Source: Actinomycetota bacterium
GTDB lineage: Bacteria; Actinomycetota; Acidimicrobiia; Acidimicrobiales; CADCSY01
NCBI GenBank assembly: GCA_016781105.1
Contig: JADDRA010000040.1
Location: forward strand, 1 to 51,210
DNA: 51,210 bases
Direction of reading: 5' to 3'
Part shown: positions 9,000 through 16,394 of the stretch, in pieces
How the letters are laid out: every line of letters begins with the position of its first letter
How positions within the stretch are numbered: the first letter of the stretch is position 1
The notes under the pieces: model-generated
Databases searched by the model: none
What the model saw: the letters and a program-made list of their open reading frames with translations, nothing else
Told to the model about the DNA's origin: nothing
Made by a program: the position numbers and the translations under genes

Positions 9000-9943
9000 G
9001 GGCGCCGATGATCGAGGTCGAGCGGACCTCGAAGTGGTTCGGCGACGTGGTGGCCGTCTCCGATGTCTCCTTCGCCGTCGGGCCCGGCGTCACCGCCCTG
9101 CTCGGACCCAACGGCGCCGGCAAGTCGACGGTCCTGCGCCTGCTGTGCGGCCTGACCCGGCCCTCTCAGGGCGCGGTGCGGGTGCTCGGCCAGGACCCGC
9201 GCCGCGACCCGGATCTGTTCCGGCGCCTCGGCCTGGTCCCCCAGCAGGAGGCCCTCTTCGAGGGGATCGCCGCCCTGGCCTTCGTGACCCTGGCCGCCGA
9301 GCTGCACGGCCTGGCCGGAGCCCGGACCGCCGCTGCCCGGGCCCTGGCGCAGGTGGAGCTCGACCCCGACGACCGCCGCCCGCTGGCCGGCTACTCCAAG
9401 GGCATGCGCCAGCGGGTCAAGGTGGCCCAGGCCCTGGTCCACGAACCCGAGCTGCTGGTGCTCGACGAGCCGCTCGACGGCCTCGACCCCCGCCAGCGCC
9501 TCCACCTCATCACCCTCTTCCGCCGCCTGGGCGAGGAGGGCCGCTGCGTGTTGGTGTCGAGCCACGTGCTCGACGAGGTCGAGCGCTTCGGGTCCCGGGT
9601 GCTGGTCATGGCCCAGGGCCGCCTGGCCGCCGAGGGCGACTTCCACGCCATCCGGGAGTTGATGGACAACCGGCCCCACCGGCTGCGGCTGGCCACGGAC
9701 CGGCCCCACCAGCTCGGCGCCGCCCTGCTGGCCTCGGGCACGGTGGTCGGGGTGTGGGTGAGCGGACCCGGCGAGCTGGTGGTCGACACGCTCGACGGGG
9801 CCGCCTTCCGCCTGGCCGTGGCCCCGGCGGCGCGCGCCGCCGAGGCCCGCCTGCTCGAGCTGGTCCCCCTCGACGACGACCTCGAGAGCGTCTTTCGCTA
9901 CCTGGTCGGCGCTGCCTCCCGCAGCCCCGGCGCCGGCCGCTGA
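8996..9943 (+). CDS. ABC transporter ATP-binding protein (second of a tandem pair)
   Basis: A 315-residue ATPase with Walker A GPNGAGKST (37-45), Q-loop GLVPQQEAL, variant signature YSKGMRQRV, Walker B LLVLDEPLDGLDP and switch histidine VSSHVLDEV, then an accessory C-terminal domain. It has the same architecture as the 7177 gene, so the two look like paralogues. GTG at 8996 overlaps the permease stop by four bases; an ATG four codons later (9008) is a possible alternative. Its likely membrane partner is the next gene. Confidence 0.85.
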   Translation: MRAPMIEVERTSKWFGDVVAVSDVSFAVGPGVTALLGPNGAGKSTVLRLLCGLTRPSQGAVRVLGQDPRRDPDLFRRLGLVPQQEALFEGIAALAFVTLAAELHGLAGARTAAARALAQVELDPDDRRPLAGYSKGMRQRVKVAQALVHEPELLVLDEPLDGLDPRQRLHLITLFRRLGEEGRCVLVSSHVLDEVERFGSRVLVMAQGRLAAEGDFHAIRELMDNRPHRLRLATDRPHQLGAALLASGTVVGVWVSGPGELVVDTLDGAAFRLAVAPAARAAEARLLELVPLDDDLESVFRYLVGAASRSPGAGR

Positions 9944-9951
9944 CGCCGCCC

Positions 9952-10656
9952 GTGCGGGCCCTGTACCGGACCTTCCTGAGCACCCAGGTGATCACGGGTC
10001 GCCTCGCCGGCCTGGGCGCCCTCGGGCTCCTGGCCGTGCTGTTGGGGGCGGCCGTGGGTGCCGGCCAGGCAACCGACCCGCTCGACGAGGGCATCGGCCT
10101 GGTCAGCGCCTACGGCCTATCGCTGTTCGTGCCCGTGACCACGCTGGTGTTCGCCTCGGCGGTGCTGGGCGAGCCCGAGGAGGACGGGACCCTCGTCTAC
10201 CTGTGGCTGCGCCCGGTGGCCCGGTGGCGCCTGGTCGCGGCCGCCCTGGCCGCCGCCCTCACCGTGAGCCTGCCCGTGGTGGTGGTCCCCCTGGCCCTGG
10301 CCGCCGCCGCCACCGGCGCCGGGGCCGCTCTGGTGGGAGCCACGGCGTGGTCCTCCACCCTGGCCACGGTGGCCTACACCGGGCTGTTCACCTGGCTGGG
10401 CCTGCGCGTGCGCCGGGCCCTGGTGTGGGGCCTGGGCTACATCCTGGTGTGGGAGGGCTTCGTGGCCCGGGCGGGCGGGACGGCCTCCCTGCTCGCGGTG
10501 CGTACCCACACCCGCTCCCTCCTCGCCCGCGTGGCCGGCAGTGCCCCCGAGCTGGTCGAGGTCTCGCTGGCGACGTCCGTCGCCCTTCCCCTCCTGGCCG
10601 CCGCCGTGGCTGCCGCCCTCACCGTCCGCCGCCTGGCCCGCCAGGACGTGGCCTGA
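9952..10656 (+). CDS. ABC-2 type permease, short form
   Basis: A 234-residue membrane protein with about six hydrophobic segments. GEPEEDGTLVYLWLRPVARW between segments 2 and 3 matches the ABC-2 family pattern of a short acidic stretch followed by (L/Y)xxRP. I chose GTG at 9952, eight bases after the preceding stop, because it is the first in-frame start after that stop. It is the fourth gene of the ATPase-permease-ATPase-permease operon and converges on the copper ATPase, with 13 bases between stops. Confidence 0.75.
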   Translation: MRALYRTFLSTQVITGRLAGLGALGLLAVLLGAAVGAGQATDPLDEGIGLVSAYGLSLFVPVTTLVFASAVLGEPEEDGTLVYLWLRPVARWRLVAAALAAALTVSLPVVVVPLALAAAATGAGAALVGATAWSSTLATVAYTGLFTWLGLRVRRALVWGLGYILVWEGFVARAGGTASLLAVRTHTRSLLARVAGSAPELVEVSLATSVALPLLAAAVAAALTVRRLARQDVA

Positions 10657-10669
10657 GACGGGCGAGTCG

Positions 10670-12769
10670 TCAGGCCGCGTCGCGCTGGGCCCGGAAGGTG
10701 CGCAGGCGCAGCGAGTTGGACACCACGAAGACGCTGGAGAAGGCCATGGCCGCGCCGGCGATGAGGGGGTTGAGGTAACCCAGGGCGGCCAGGGGCAGGG
10801 CGGCCACGCTGTAGGCGAAGGCCCAGAACAGGTTGCCCTTGATGGTGCGCAGGGTGCGCCGGGACAGGCGGATGGCGTCGCCGGCGGCTCTGAGGTCACC
10901 GGAGATGAGGGTGAGGTCGGACGCCTCGATGGCCACGTCGGTCCCGGTGCCGATGGCCAGGCCCAGGTCGGCCTGGGCCAGGGCGGGGGCGTCGTTGACG
11001 CCGTCGCCCACCACGGCCACCACTCGGCCCTCGCCCTGGAGGCGGCGCACGACCTCGACCTTGTCGGCGGGCAGGACGTCGGCGATCACCTCGTCCATGC
11101 CGACCTGGCCGGCGACCGCCTCCGCCGTGGTCTGGTTGTCGCCGGTGAGCAACACCGGGCGCAGCCCGAGGCTGCGCAGGCGCCGCACCGCCTCGGCGCT
11201 GGTGGCCTTGACGGTGTCGGCCACGGCCAGCAGGACCCGGACCTCACCGTCCCACCCGGCAACCACGGCGGCGCGCCCGGCGGCCTGGGCCTCCCGGCGG
11301 GCGTCCTCGAGCTCGGGCGGGATGGCCAGGCCGGCCTCGGCGTCGCCCCCGCCGGGGACGACCACGTCGACCAGGGCCATGGTGCCGGTGGTGACCGTGC
11401 CCGTCTTGTCGAGCACGACGGTGTCGACCCGCCGGGTCGACTCCAGCACCTCGGGTCCCTTGATGAGGATGCCGAGCTAGGCCCCACGGCCGGTGCCCAC
11501 CAGCAGGGCGGTGGGCGTGGCCAGCCCCATGGCGCAGGGGCAGGCGATGATGAGCACGGCCACGGCCGCGGTGAAGGCGTAGGCGACCGACTCGTTGGCC
11601 AGCGAGAACTCGAGGGTGGCCACGGCCGGCACGATGACGACGGGGACGAACACGGCCGAGACCCGGTCGGCCAGGCGCGGGACCGGGGCCTTGCCCGTCT
11701 GGGCCTCGGTGACGAGCCGGCCGATCTGGGCCAGGGCGGGTGTCGGCGCCCACCCGGGTGGCCCGCACGACCAGGCGACCGCCGGCGTTGACGGTGGCGC
11801 CCACCACCTCGTCGCCCGGACCCACCTCCACCGGCACGCTCTCGCCGGTGAGCAGGGAGCGGTCGATGGCCGACGAGACCTCTTCGACCACCCCGTCGGT
11901 GGCCACCTTCTCCCCGGGGCGGATCACGAAGCGCATCCCCACCGCCAGCTCGCCTACAGGGACGCGCCGCTCGGTGCCGTCGTCGGCGAGGACCGAGACC
12001 TCCTTGGCCCCGAGCTCGAGCAACGCCCGCAGCGCCGCACCCGAGCGCCGCTTGGCCCGGGCCTCGAAGTAGCGCCCGGCCAGGATGAAGGTGGTGACCG
12101 CGGCGGCGACCTCCAGGTAGATCTCGCCCGTGCCCGCTCCCGGCTCCAGGGTGAGGTGGAAGCCCATGCGCATGTCGGGCGCGCCGGCGCCGAGGAAGAA
12201 CAGGGCCACGACCGACCAGGTCCAGGCGGCGATGGTGCCGAGGGAGATGAGGGTGTCCATGGTGGCCGTCCCGTGGCGCAGGTTGGCCCAGGCCGCCTTG
12301 TGGAAGGGCCACGCCCCCCACACCACCACGGGCGTGGCCAGCTGCAGGACCAGCCACTGCCAGAAGTCGAACTGCAGGGCGGGGACCATGGAGATGGCCA
12401 GCACCGGCAGCGACAGGGCGGCGGAGACGATCAGGCGCCGGCGTAGCGGGGCGGTGGGGCCGGCCTCGTCACCCTCCTCCTCGCCGGCCGCCGCCTCGGG
12501 CTCGGGGACCACGGCCTGGTAGCCGGTCTCGCCCACCACCGCGGTCAGGCCGTGGACGTCGATCCGGGAGGGGTCGAAGTCGACCAACGCCGCTCGGTGG
12601 CGTAGTTCACGCTGGCCGACACGCCCTCGACCTTGTTCAGGCGCTTCTCGATGCGCCGGGCGCAGGAGGCGCAGGTCCTGCCCTCGATGGGCAGCTCGAG
12701 GTGCTGGGGGGCGGGTGCGGGATCGGCCGCCCCCGTCGTCGAGCTGGTCTCGGTGGTCTCGGTCGTCAT
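10670..12769 (-). pseudogene. copA: CopA-type copper-translocating P-type ATPase, broken by two frameshifts and a stop
   Basis: Read across its lesions this is a full P1B ATPase of about 700 residues. It has an N-terminal heavy-metal domain (GRTCASCARR), membrane segments, the TGES actuator loop, [11 protein letters not shown] in the ion channel, DKTGTVT with the phosphorylated aspartate, and [11 protein letters not shown]. Three lesions interrupt it: a one-base loss near 12588-12594 (after NYATER), a one-base gain near 11737-11742 (after VGADT), and an in-frame TAG at 11477-11479 where the family has Glu (GRGA[E]LGILIKGPE). ATG at 12769 overlaps the upstream stop (ATGA). It should export Cu(I) when intact. 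It could be a real pseudogene or a local sequence error. Confidence 0.85.
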
Positions 12770-13629
12770 CGGGGAACCGCCACGGTGAATGCGGCGGTGC
12801 GGACCACGCCCTCGTGCTGGAACTGCAGGTACAGGCGGTAGGCGCCGGCGGAGGGGAAGCGTCCGGCGAAGGCGATCTCGCCGGCGCCGGCGCCCGCTCC
12901 GGCTCCCTCGGGATGCAGGTGCAGGTAGGCCAGGTCACCCGCGCAGGCCCACCAGGTGGCCACCGGTGCCGAGGTAGGGCTCGAGGTTCTCGACCGGGGC
13001 AGCCTCGCGGGGCACGGTGAAGCGCAGCGCCAGGGGCCGGGGGTTGAAGGGACCGGGTACGAACAGGTCGGTGGCCAGGGTGTGGGAACGACCGGCGACG
13101 GTGGCGTCGACGAAGGCCCGCTGCACCCCGGGGTCGACCACGGTCAGCGGCGTGGACCAGGTGCCGTCGGGCGCCATCGATGGATGCAGGTGCTGGAACC
13201 CGGACAGGTCACGGCCCACGACCACGAGGTGAAGGCGGACGCCGCCCTGCTCGAGGTCGAAGTCGGTCACCGGCCGCTGGTCGGCTCCGAGGATGCGCAA
13301 GGTCAGGATCTTCCTCTTCGCCGGCACCCGAACCGGCTGGTCGACGACCAGGCGCAGGTCGCCCTCGGCCACGGCCAGACCGCTCGGCGCCGGGAGCTGC
13401 TGCCCGGAACCGCCGTGGGCGCCGTGCTCGCCTCCTCCGGTGACGCCGGTGACGTCCGTGGTGCCCGGCGCCCGGTGCCCGCCGCCGGCGGCCTCGCCCC
13501 CGTGGTCCTGGCCGGCTCCGGCCGGCGTCCCCGCGTGCACCGGGCCCACGGCCCGCCCGGCCGCGGCCGTCAGGGCGAAGACGACGAGCAGGACGGCGCC
13601 GAAGCACCGAGGCGGGCGGGCGCGCTCAC
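12766..13629 (-). pseudogene. Secreted copper-locus protein with duplicated HLHP domain, frameshifted
   Basis: Lies between copZ and copA. A hydrophobic signal-like segment (GAVLLVVFALTAAAG) is followed by a Gly/His-rich linker and two similar domains. The first contains LHLVVVGRDLSGFQHLHP and the second GHLV...GDLAYLHLHP, each followed by a strand-rich stretch. The histidines make metal binding plausible, but I know no assigned function. The frame breaks near 12945-12950 between GHLVGLRG and AGDLAYLH. The natural GTG start (13629, GTGA overlap with copZ) is in another frame from the signal segment, so a second lesion near 13600-13625 is likely. The uninterrupted upstream frame reaches a GTG at 13687. 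Confidence 0.65.
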
Positions 13630-13829
13630 CGAAGCGAGTACCCGGCCTCCACGATGGCCTGGCGCACCGCCGCGTCGTCGGCGGCACCGGCCACCCTGAC
13701 CCGCCCGGTCGCCAGGTCGACGTCGACCGACTCGACGCCGGGAACCTCGCTCACCTCCTCGGTGACCATGGCCACACAGCTGTGGCAGGTCATCCCCTCC
13801 ACGTCGTAGGACCGCTCCGTCTCGCTCAT
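13626..13829 (-). CDS. copZ: Copper chaperone, CopZ-like heavy-metal-associated domain
   Basis: A 67-residue single HMA domain with the metal-binding GMTCHSC motif near the N-terminus and the usual beta-alpha-beta spacing (VPGVESVDVDLATGRV...VRQAIVEAGY). It should carry Cu(I) in the cytoplasm and deliver it to the CopA ATPase. ATG at 13829 is chosen over GTG at 13835 because AGAGGAG (13837-13843) sits seven bases before it. It heads the copper operon and has a CsoR-like dyad just upstream. Unlike the genes behind it, it is intact. Confidence 0.85.
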   Translation of the reverse strand: MSETERSYDVEGMTCHSCVAMVTEEVSEVPGVESVDVDLATGRVRVAGAADDAAVRQAIVEAGYSLR

Positions 13830-13849
13830 GCCCACGCTCCTCTGGTCGG

Positions 13850-13864
13850 TACCCCCGGGGGGTA
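13850..13864. promoter_or_regulatory. CsoR-like operator 1
   Basis: TACCCC-CGG-GGGGTA, an imperfect GC-box dyad of the type bound by CsoR copper-sensing repressors, 20 bases upstream of the copZ ATG. Copper binding by CsoR normally releases the DNA and induces copZ/copA. The assignment is from motif and context. Confidence 0.6.
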
Positions 13865-13903
13865 TGCAGCGGTCACCCTACCCCCTGAGCTCCCTGGCGG
13901 CAA

Positions 13904-14245
13904 CTACCCCCCTGGGGTATCTTCGTCCGAGGGAAGGTCCGAGGGAAGGAAGGCGCCGGCCAGGCCCAGGACCAGGGCGGCGGCCCCGATCACGGCCGCG
14001 TTCACCAGGCGACGACCTCCGGTGTCGGCGCAGGCCGTGTCGGCGTTGCCGACGATGGCGCCCGCCGGGGTGGCCGGATCGGCCTGCGAGCCGAGCAGGG
14101 CGCTGCTGCACTCGATCGTGCCGGCGAAGGTGAAGGGCAGTAGGGCGTAGACCAGCACGGCGACGATGACCACGGCGGCGGCGAGGGGGACGTAGCGCTG
14201 GCGGGCGCTGGCCCCCGGCTCCCAGGGCTTGGGCAGACGGTGCAC
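13904..14245 (-). CDS. Small membrane protein of unknown function
   Basis: A 113-residue protein with two hydrophobic segments (about 20-40 and 78-100). Between them is an extracytoplasmic-looking loop containing two cysteines (GTIECSS and ADTACADTGG), which could form a disulphide, and an acidic tail (PSDLPSDEDTPGG) ends the protein. GTG at 14245 is the best start, since upstream codons are unlike coding sequence. It lies just upstream of the copper operon on the same strand, but the second CsoR-like dyad covers its stop, so it is probably a separate unit. I do not recognise the family. Confidence 0.55.
   Translation of the reverse strand: MHRLPKPWEPGASARQRYVPLAAAVVIVAVLVYALLPFTFAGTIECSSALLGSQADPATPAGAIVGNADTACADTGGRRLVNAAVIGAAALVLGLAGAFLPSDLPSDEDTPGG
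13905..13919. promoter_or_regulatory. CsoR-like operator 2
   Basis: TACCCC-CCT-GGGGTA, with the same 6-3-6 layout as operator 1 and its start 55 bases away. It overlaps the stop codon of the neighbouring membrane-protein gene. Confidence 0.55.
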
Positions 14246-14351
14246 CCACCCAGTATGAGGCGAAGGGCCGGCGGTGGTGGTGGGATCGCCAGGACGCCCG
14301 GGCCACCTCCACCGGCCCGGGCCTCCCCGCCGTCGATCCCGGGCCTCCCCG

Positions 14352-14357
14352 TAGCCT
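14352..14357 (+). promoter_or_regulatory. -10 box for the MATE gene
   Basis: TAGCCT eight bases before the ATG at 14366; no Shine-Dalgarno sequence between. Confidence 0.45.
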
Positions 14358-14365
14358 CTCCGGGC

Positions 14366-15700
14366 ATGGCCCTGGCCCGGCCCCTCGCCCATCCCCGTGA
14401 CCGCGAGATCCTGGGCCTGGCCGTGCCCGCCCTGGGCGCCCTGGCCGCCGAGCCCCTCTACGTGCTGGCCGACACGGCCGTGGTGGGCCACCTGGGCACG
14501 CCCCAGCTGGGCGGCCTGGCCGTGGCCAGCACCCTGCTGCTCACCGGCTACGCGGCGTTCAACTTCCTGGCCTACGGCACCACGGCGTCGGTGGCCCGGC
14601 GCACCGGCGCGGGTGACGAGGCCGGGGCGGCGCACGAGGGCGTGCAGGGGATGTGGCTGGCGCTGGGCATCGGGGTCGCGCTCGCCCTGGTCGGCGCCGT
14701 CCTGGCGCCCCCGGCCGTCGGGGTCATGGGCGCCCGCGGGGCCGTGGCGGCCAACGCCCTGGTGTACCTGCGGGTCAGCCTGGTGGGCGTACCCGCCCTG
14801 CTGGTGACCCTGGCGGGCACCGGCTACCTGCGGGGGCGCCAGGACACCCGGACCCCGCTGCTGGTCACCGCCGTGGCCGTGGCCGGGAACCTGGCCGTCG
14901 AGGTGGTGTTGATCTACGGCCTGGGCTTCGGGATCGGCGCCTCGGCCCTGGCCACGGTGCTGGCCCAGGTCGGCTCGGCCGCCGCCTACGTGTGGTGGGT
15001 CGCCCGCGACGTCGCCAGCCGGCAGGTCTCCATCACCCCCGAGTGGGCGGCCATGTGCCGCCTGGCGGTGGTCGGGCGCGACCTGTTCGTGCGCACCGCC
15101 GCCCTGCGCCTGGCCCTGACCGTCGCCACCGCGGTGGCCGCCCGCCTGGGCGTAGTCGACCTCGGGGCCCATCAGATCGCCTTCGAGGTGTGGTCGTTCC
15201 TGGCCCTCGTGCTCGACTCCCTGGCCATCGCCGCCCAGGCCATGATCGGCCGCCTGCTCGGAGCGGGTGATGCGCCCGGAGCCCGGGAGGTGGCCCGGCG
15301 GATGCTCGCCTGGGGCATCGGTGCCGGGCTCGTGCTCGCCGGGGTCGTCGGGCTGGCCCGCCCGGGGCTGCCCCGCCTGTTCAGCGACGATCCCGCGGTG
15401 GTCGCCCTGTGTGGGTTCGTCCTGGTCTTCGTGGCCGCGCTCCAACCGCTGAACGCGGTGGTCTTCGTGCTCGACGGCGTCCTCATCGGCGCCGGCGACC
15501 TGCGGTTCCTGGCCCGGGCCATGGTCTGGGCAGCAGTCGTGTTCGTCCCCGCAGCCGTCACCGTGCTCGCCCTGGGAGCCGGCATCGGATGGCTGTGGGC
15601 GTCGATCGGCCTGCTCATGGCCGCCCGGGGAGCCGCACTCCTGCGGCGCTTCCACGGCGACGCCTGGGCCGTAGAGGGCGCGATGCGAACCGGGCGCTGA
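14366..15700 (+). CDS. MATE family efflux transporter (DinF-like)
   Basis: A 444-residue protein with about twelve membrane segments and the internal twofold repeat of the family: the segment around EPLYVLADTAVVGHLGTPQLGGLAVAS in the first half is echoed by LDSLAIAAQAMIGRLLGAGD in the second. These proteins export drugs or metabolites in exchange for sodium or protons. The DxAxVGHLG pattern is characteristic of the DinF branch. ATG at 14366 follows a TAGCCT box. It converges on the TetR gene with a strong hairpin between. The substrate is unknown. Confidence 0.88.
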   Translation: MALARPLAHPRDREILGLAVPALGALAAEPLYVLADTAVVGHLGTPQLGGLAVASTLLLTGYAAFNFLAYGTTASVARRTGAGDEAGAAHEGVQGMWLALGIGVALALVGAVLAPPAVGVMGARGAVAANALVYLRVSLVGVPALLVTLAGTGYLRGRQDTRTPLLVTAVAVAGNLAVEVVLIYGLGFGIGASALATVLAQVGSAAAYVWWVARDVASRQVSITPEWAAMCRLAVVGRDLFVRTAALRLALTVATAVAARLGVVDLGAHQIAFEVWSFLALVLDSLAIAAQAMIGRLLGAGDAPGAREVARRMLAWGIGAGLVLAGVVGLARPGLPRLFSDDPAVVALCGFVLVFVAALQPLNAVVFVLDGVLIGAGDLRFLARAMVWAAVVFVPAAVTVLALGAGIGWLWASIGLLMAARGAALLRRFHGDAWAVEGAMRTGR

Positions 15701-15714
15701 CCGCAACGGCGACG

Positions 15715-15762
15715 GCCCCGGGGCGGTCGGCACGCCGCCGCCACCCCGACCGGGCCCGGGGC
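15715..15762. terminator. Bidirectional terminator hairpin between MATE and TetR genes
   Basis: GCCCCGGGgcGGTCGG (15715-15730) pairs with CCGACCgggCCCGGGGC (15746-15762), giving two stems of 6 and 8 pairs with a small internal loop. It fills most of the gap between the convergent stops, with no U-tract. Confidence 0.55.
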
Positions 15763-16380
15763 CTACGGCCGGGCCAGGGCCCCGCTGAGCACCAGGTCGA
15801 CGATGCGCTCGGGCAGGTCCTCCTCCAGCGCCCCGCCGGTGACCAGGAGGCGGGTGAACACCGGGCCGGCCAGCAGGTCGGCGAGGAGGCCGTGGTCGAG
15901 GCCTTGGCGCAGCTCACCGCGGTCGCCAGCCCGGTCCAGGGCGGCGCGCACCGGACCCCGGCGAGCCTGGATGTAGGCGTCGAGGCGGGTCCGCAGCTCG
16001 GGGTTGCGGGCGGCCTCGTCGACCGTGGCCGGCAGCAGGCCTCCGATCGGCGAGTCGCGCATGGTGGTGACGAGCCCGCCCAGGAGCACCAGGAGATCCT
16101 CCCGGAGGTCTCCGGTGTCGGGGTCGGAGGGGCAGGGCCCCATCTCGCTGCCCGCAGCCAGCAGGAGGTCCTCCCGGGTGGGCCAGCGCCGGTAGATGGT
16201 GGCCTTGCTCACTCCGGCCCGCTCGGCCACCGCCTCCACCGACGTGCCGGTGAAGCCCTGCTCGCACAGCAGGGCCACGGTGGCGGCCAGGATGGCGGCA
16301 TCGAGCCCGGGATCGCGCGGCCGGCCGGGGCGCCGATCGGCCTCGGCCCCACCGGCCGGCCCGCCGGCCGGATCGGTCAC
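15763..16380 (-). CDS. TetR/AcrR family transcriptional regulator
   Basis: A 205-residue repressor. The N-terminal helix-turn-helix is FTGTSVEAVAERAGVSKATIYRRWPTRE, typical of TetR, followed by a helical ligand-binding domain of the TetR_C_16-like type. GTG at 16380 is chosen because it overlaps the stop of a five-codon minicistron linking it to the MFS exporter gene upstream. Co-transcription with a drug exporter suggests that it represses the exporter and itself until a substrate binds. No clear palindromic operator was found at the MFS start. Confidence 0.85.
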   Translation of the reverse strand: MTDPAGGPAGGAEADRRPGRPRDPGLDAAILAATVALLCEQGFTGTSVEAVAERAGVSKATIYRRWPTREDLLLAAGSEMGPCPSDPDTGDLREDLLVLLGGLVTTMRDSPIGGLLPATVDEAARNPELRTRLDAYIQARRGPVRAALDRAGDRGELRQGLDHGLLADLLAGPVFTRLLVTGGALEEDLPERIVDLVLSGALARP

Positions 16381-16394
16381 GCCGGTTCGGTCAC
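16377..16394 (-). other. Five-codon minicistron linking MFS and TetR genes
   Basis: A GTG overlapping the MFS stop (GTGA) opens M-T-E-P-A, then TGA, which itself overlaps the TetR GTG (GTGA). It arises from a 14-base tandem copy (TCGGTCACGCCGGT, 16373-16386 and 16387-16399/16400 on the + strand). It would pass ribosomes from the exporter gene to the regulator gene. Confidence 0.6.

Noticed and set aside
11477-11479. In-frame TAG in copA as a recoded amino acid
   Set aside because: Two frameshifts in the same gene make mutation or error the simpler explanation, and no recoding element or special tRNA is visible.
13905-13919. The second TACCCC dyad as a transcription terminator of the 13.9 kb gene
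   Set aside because: Its sequence and spacing match operator 1, and the three-base loop with six pairs would be a poor hairpin; an operator reading is preferred.
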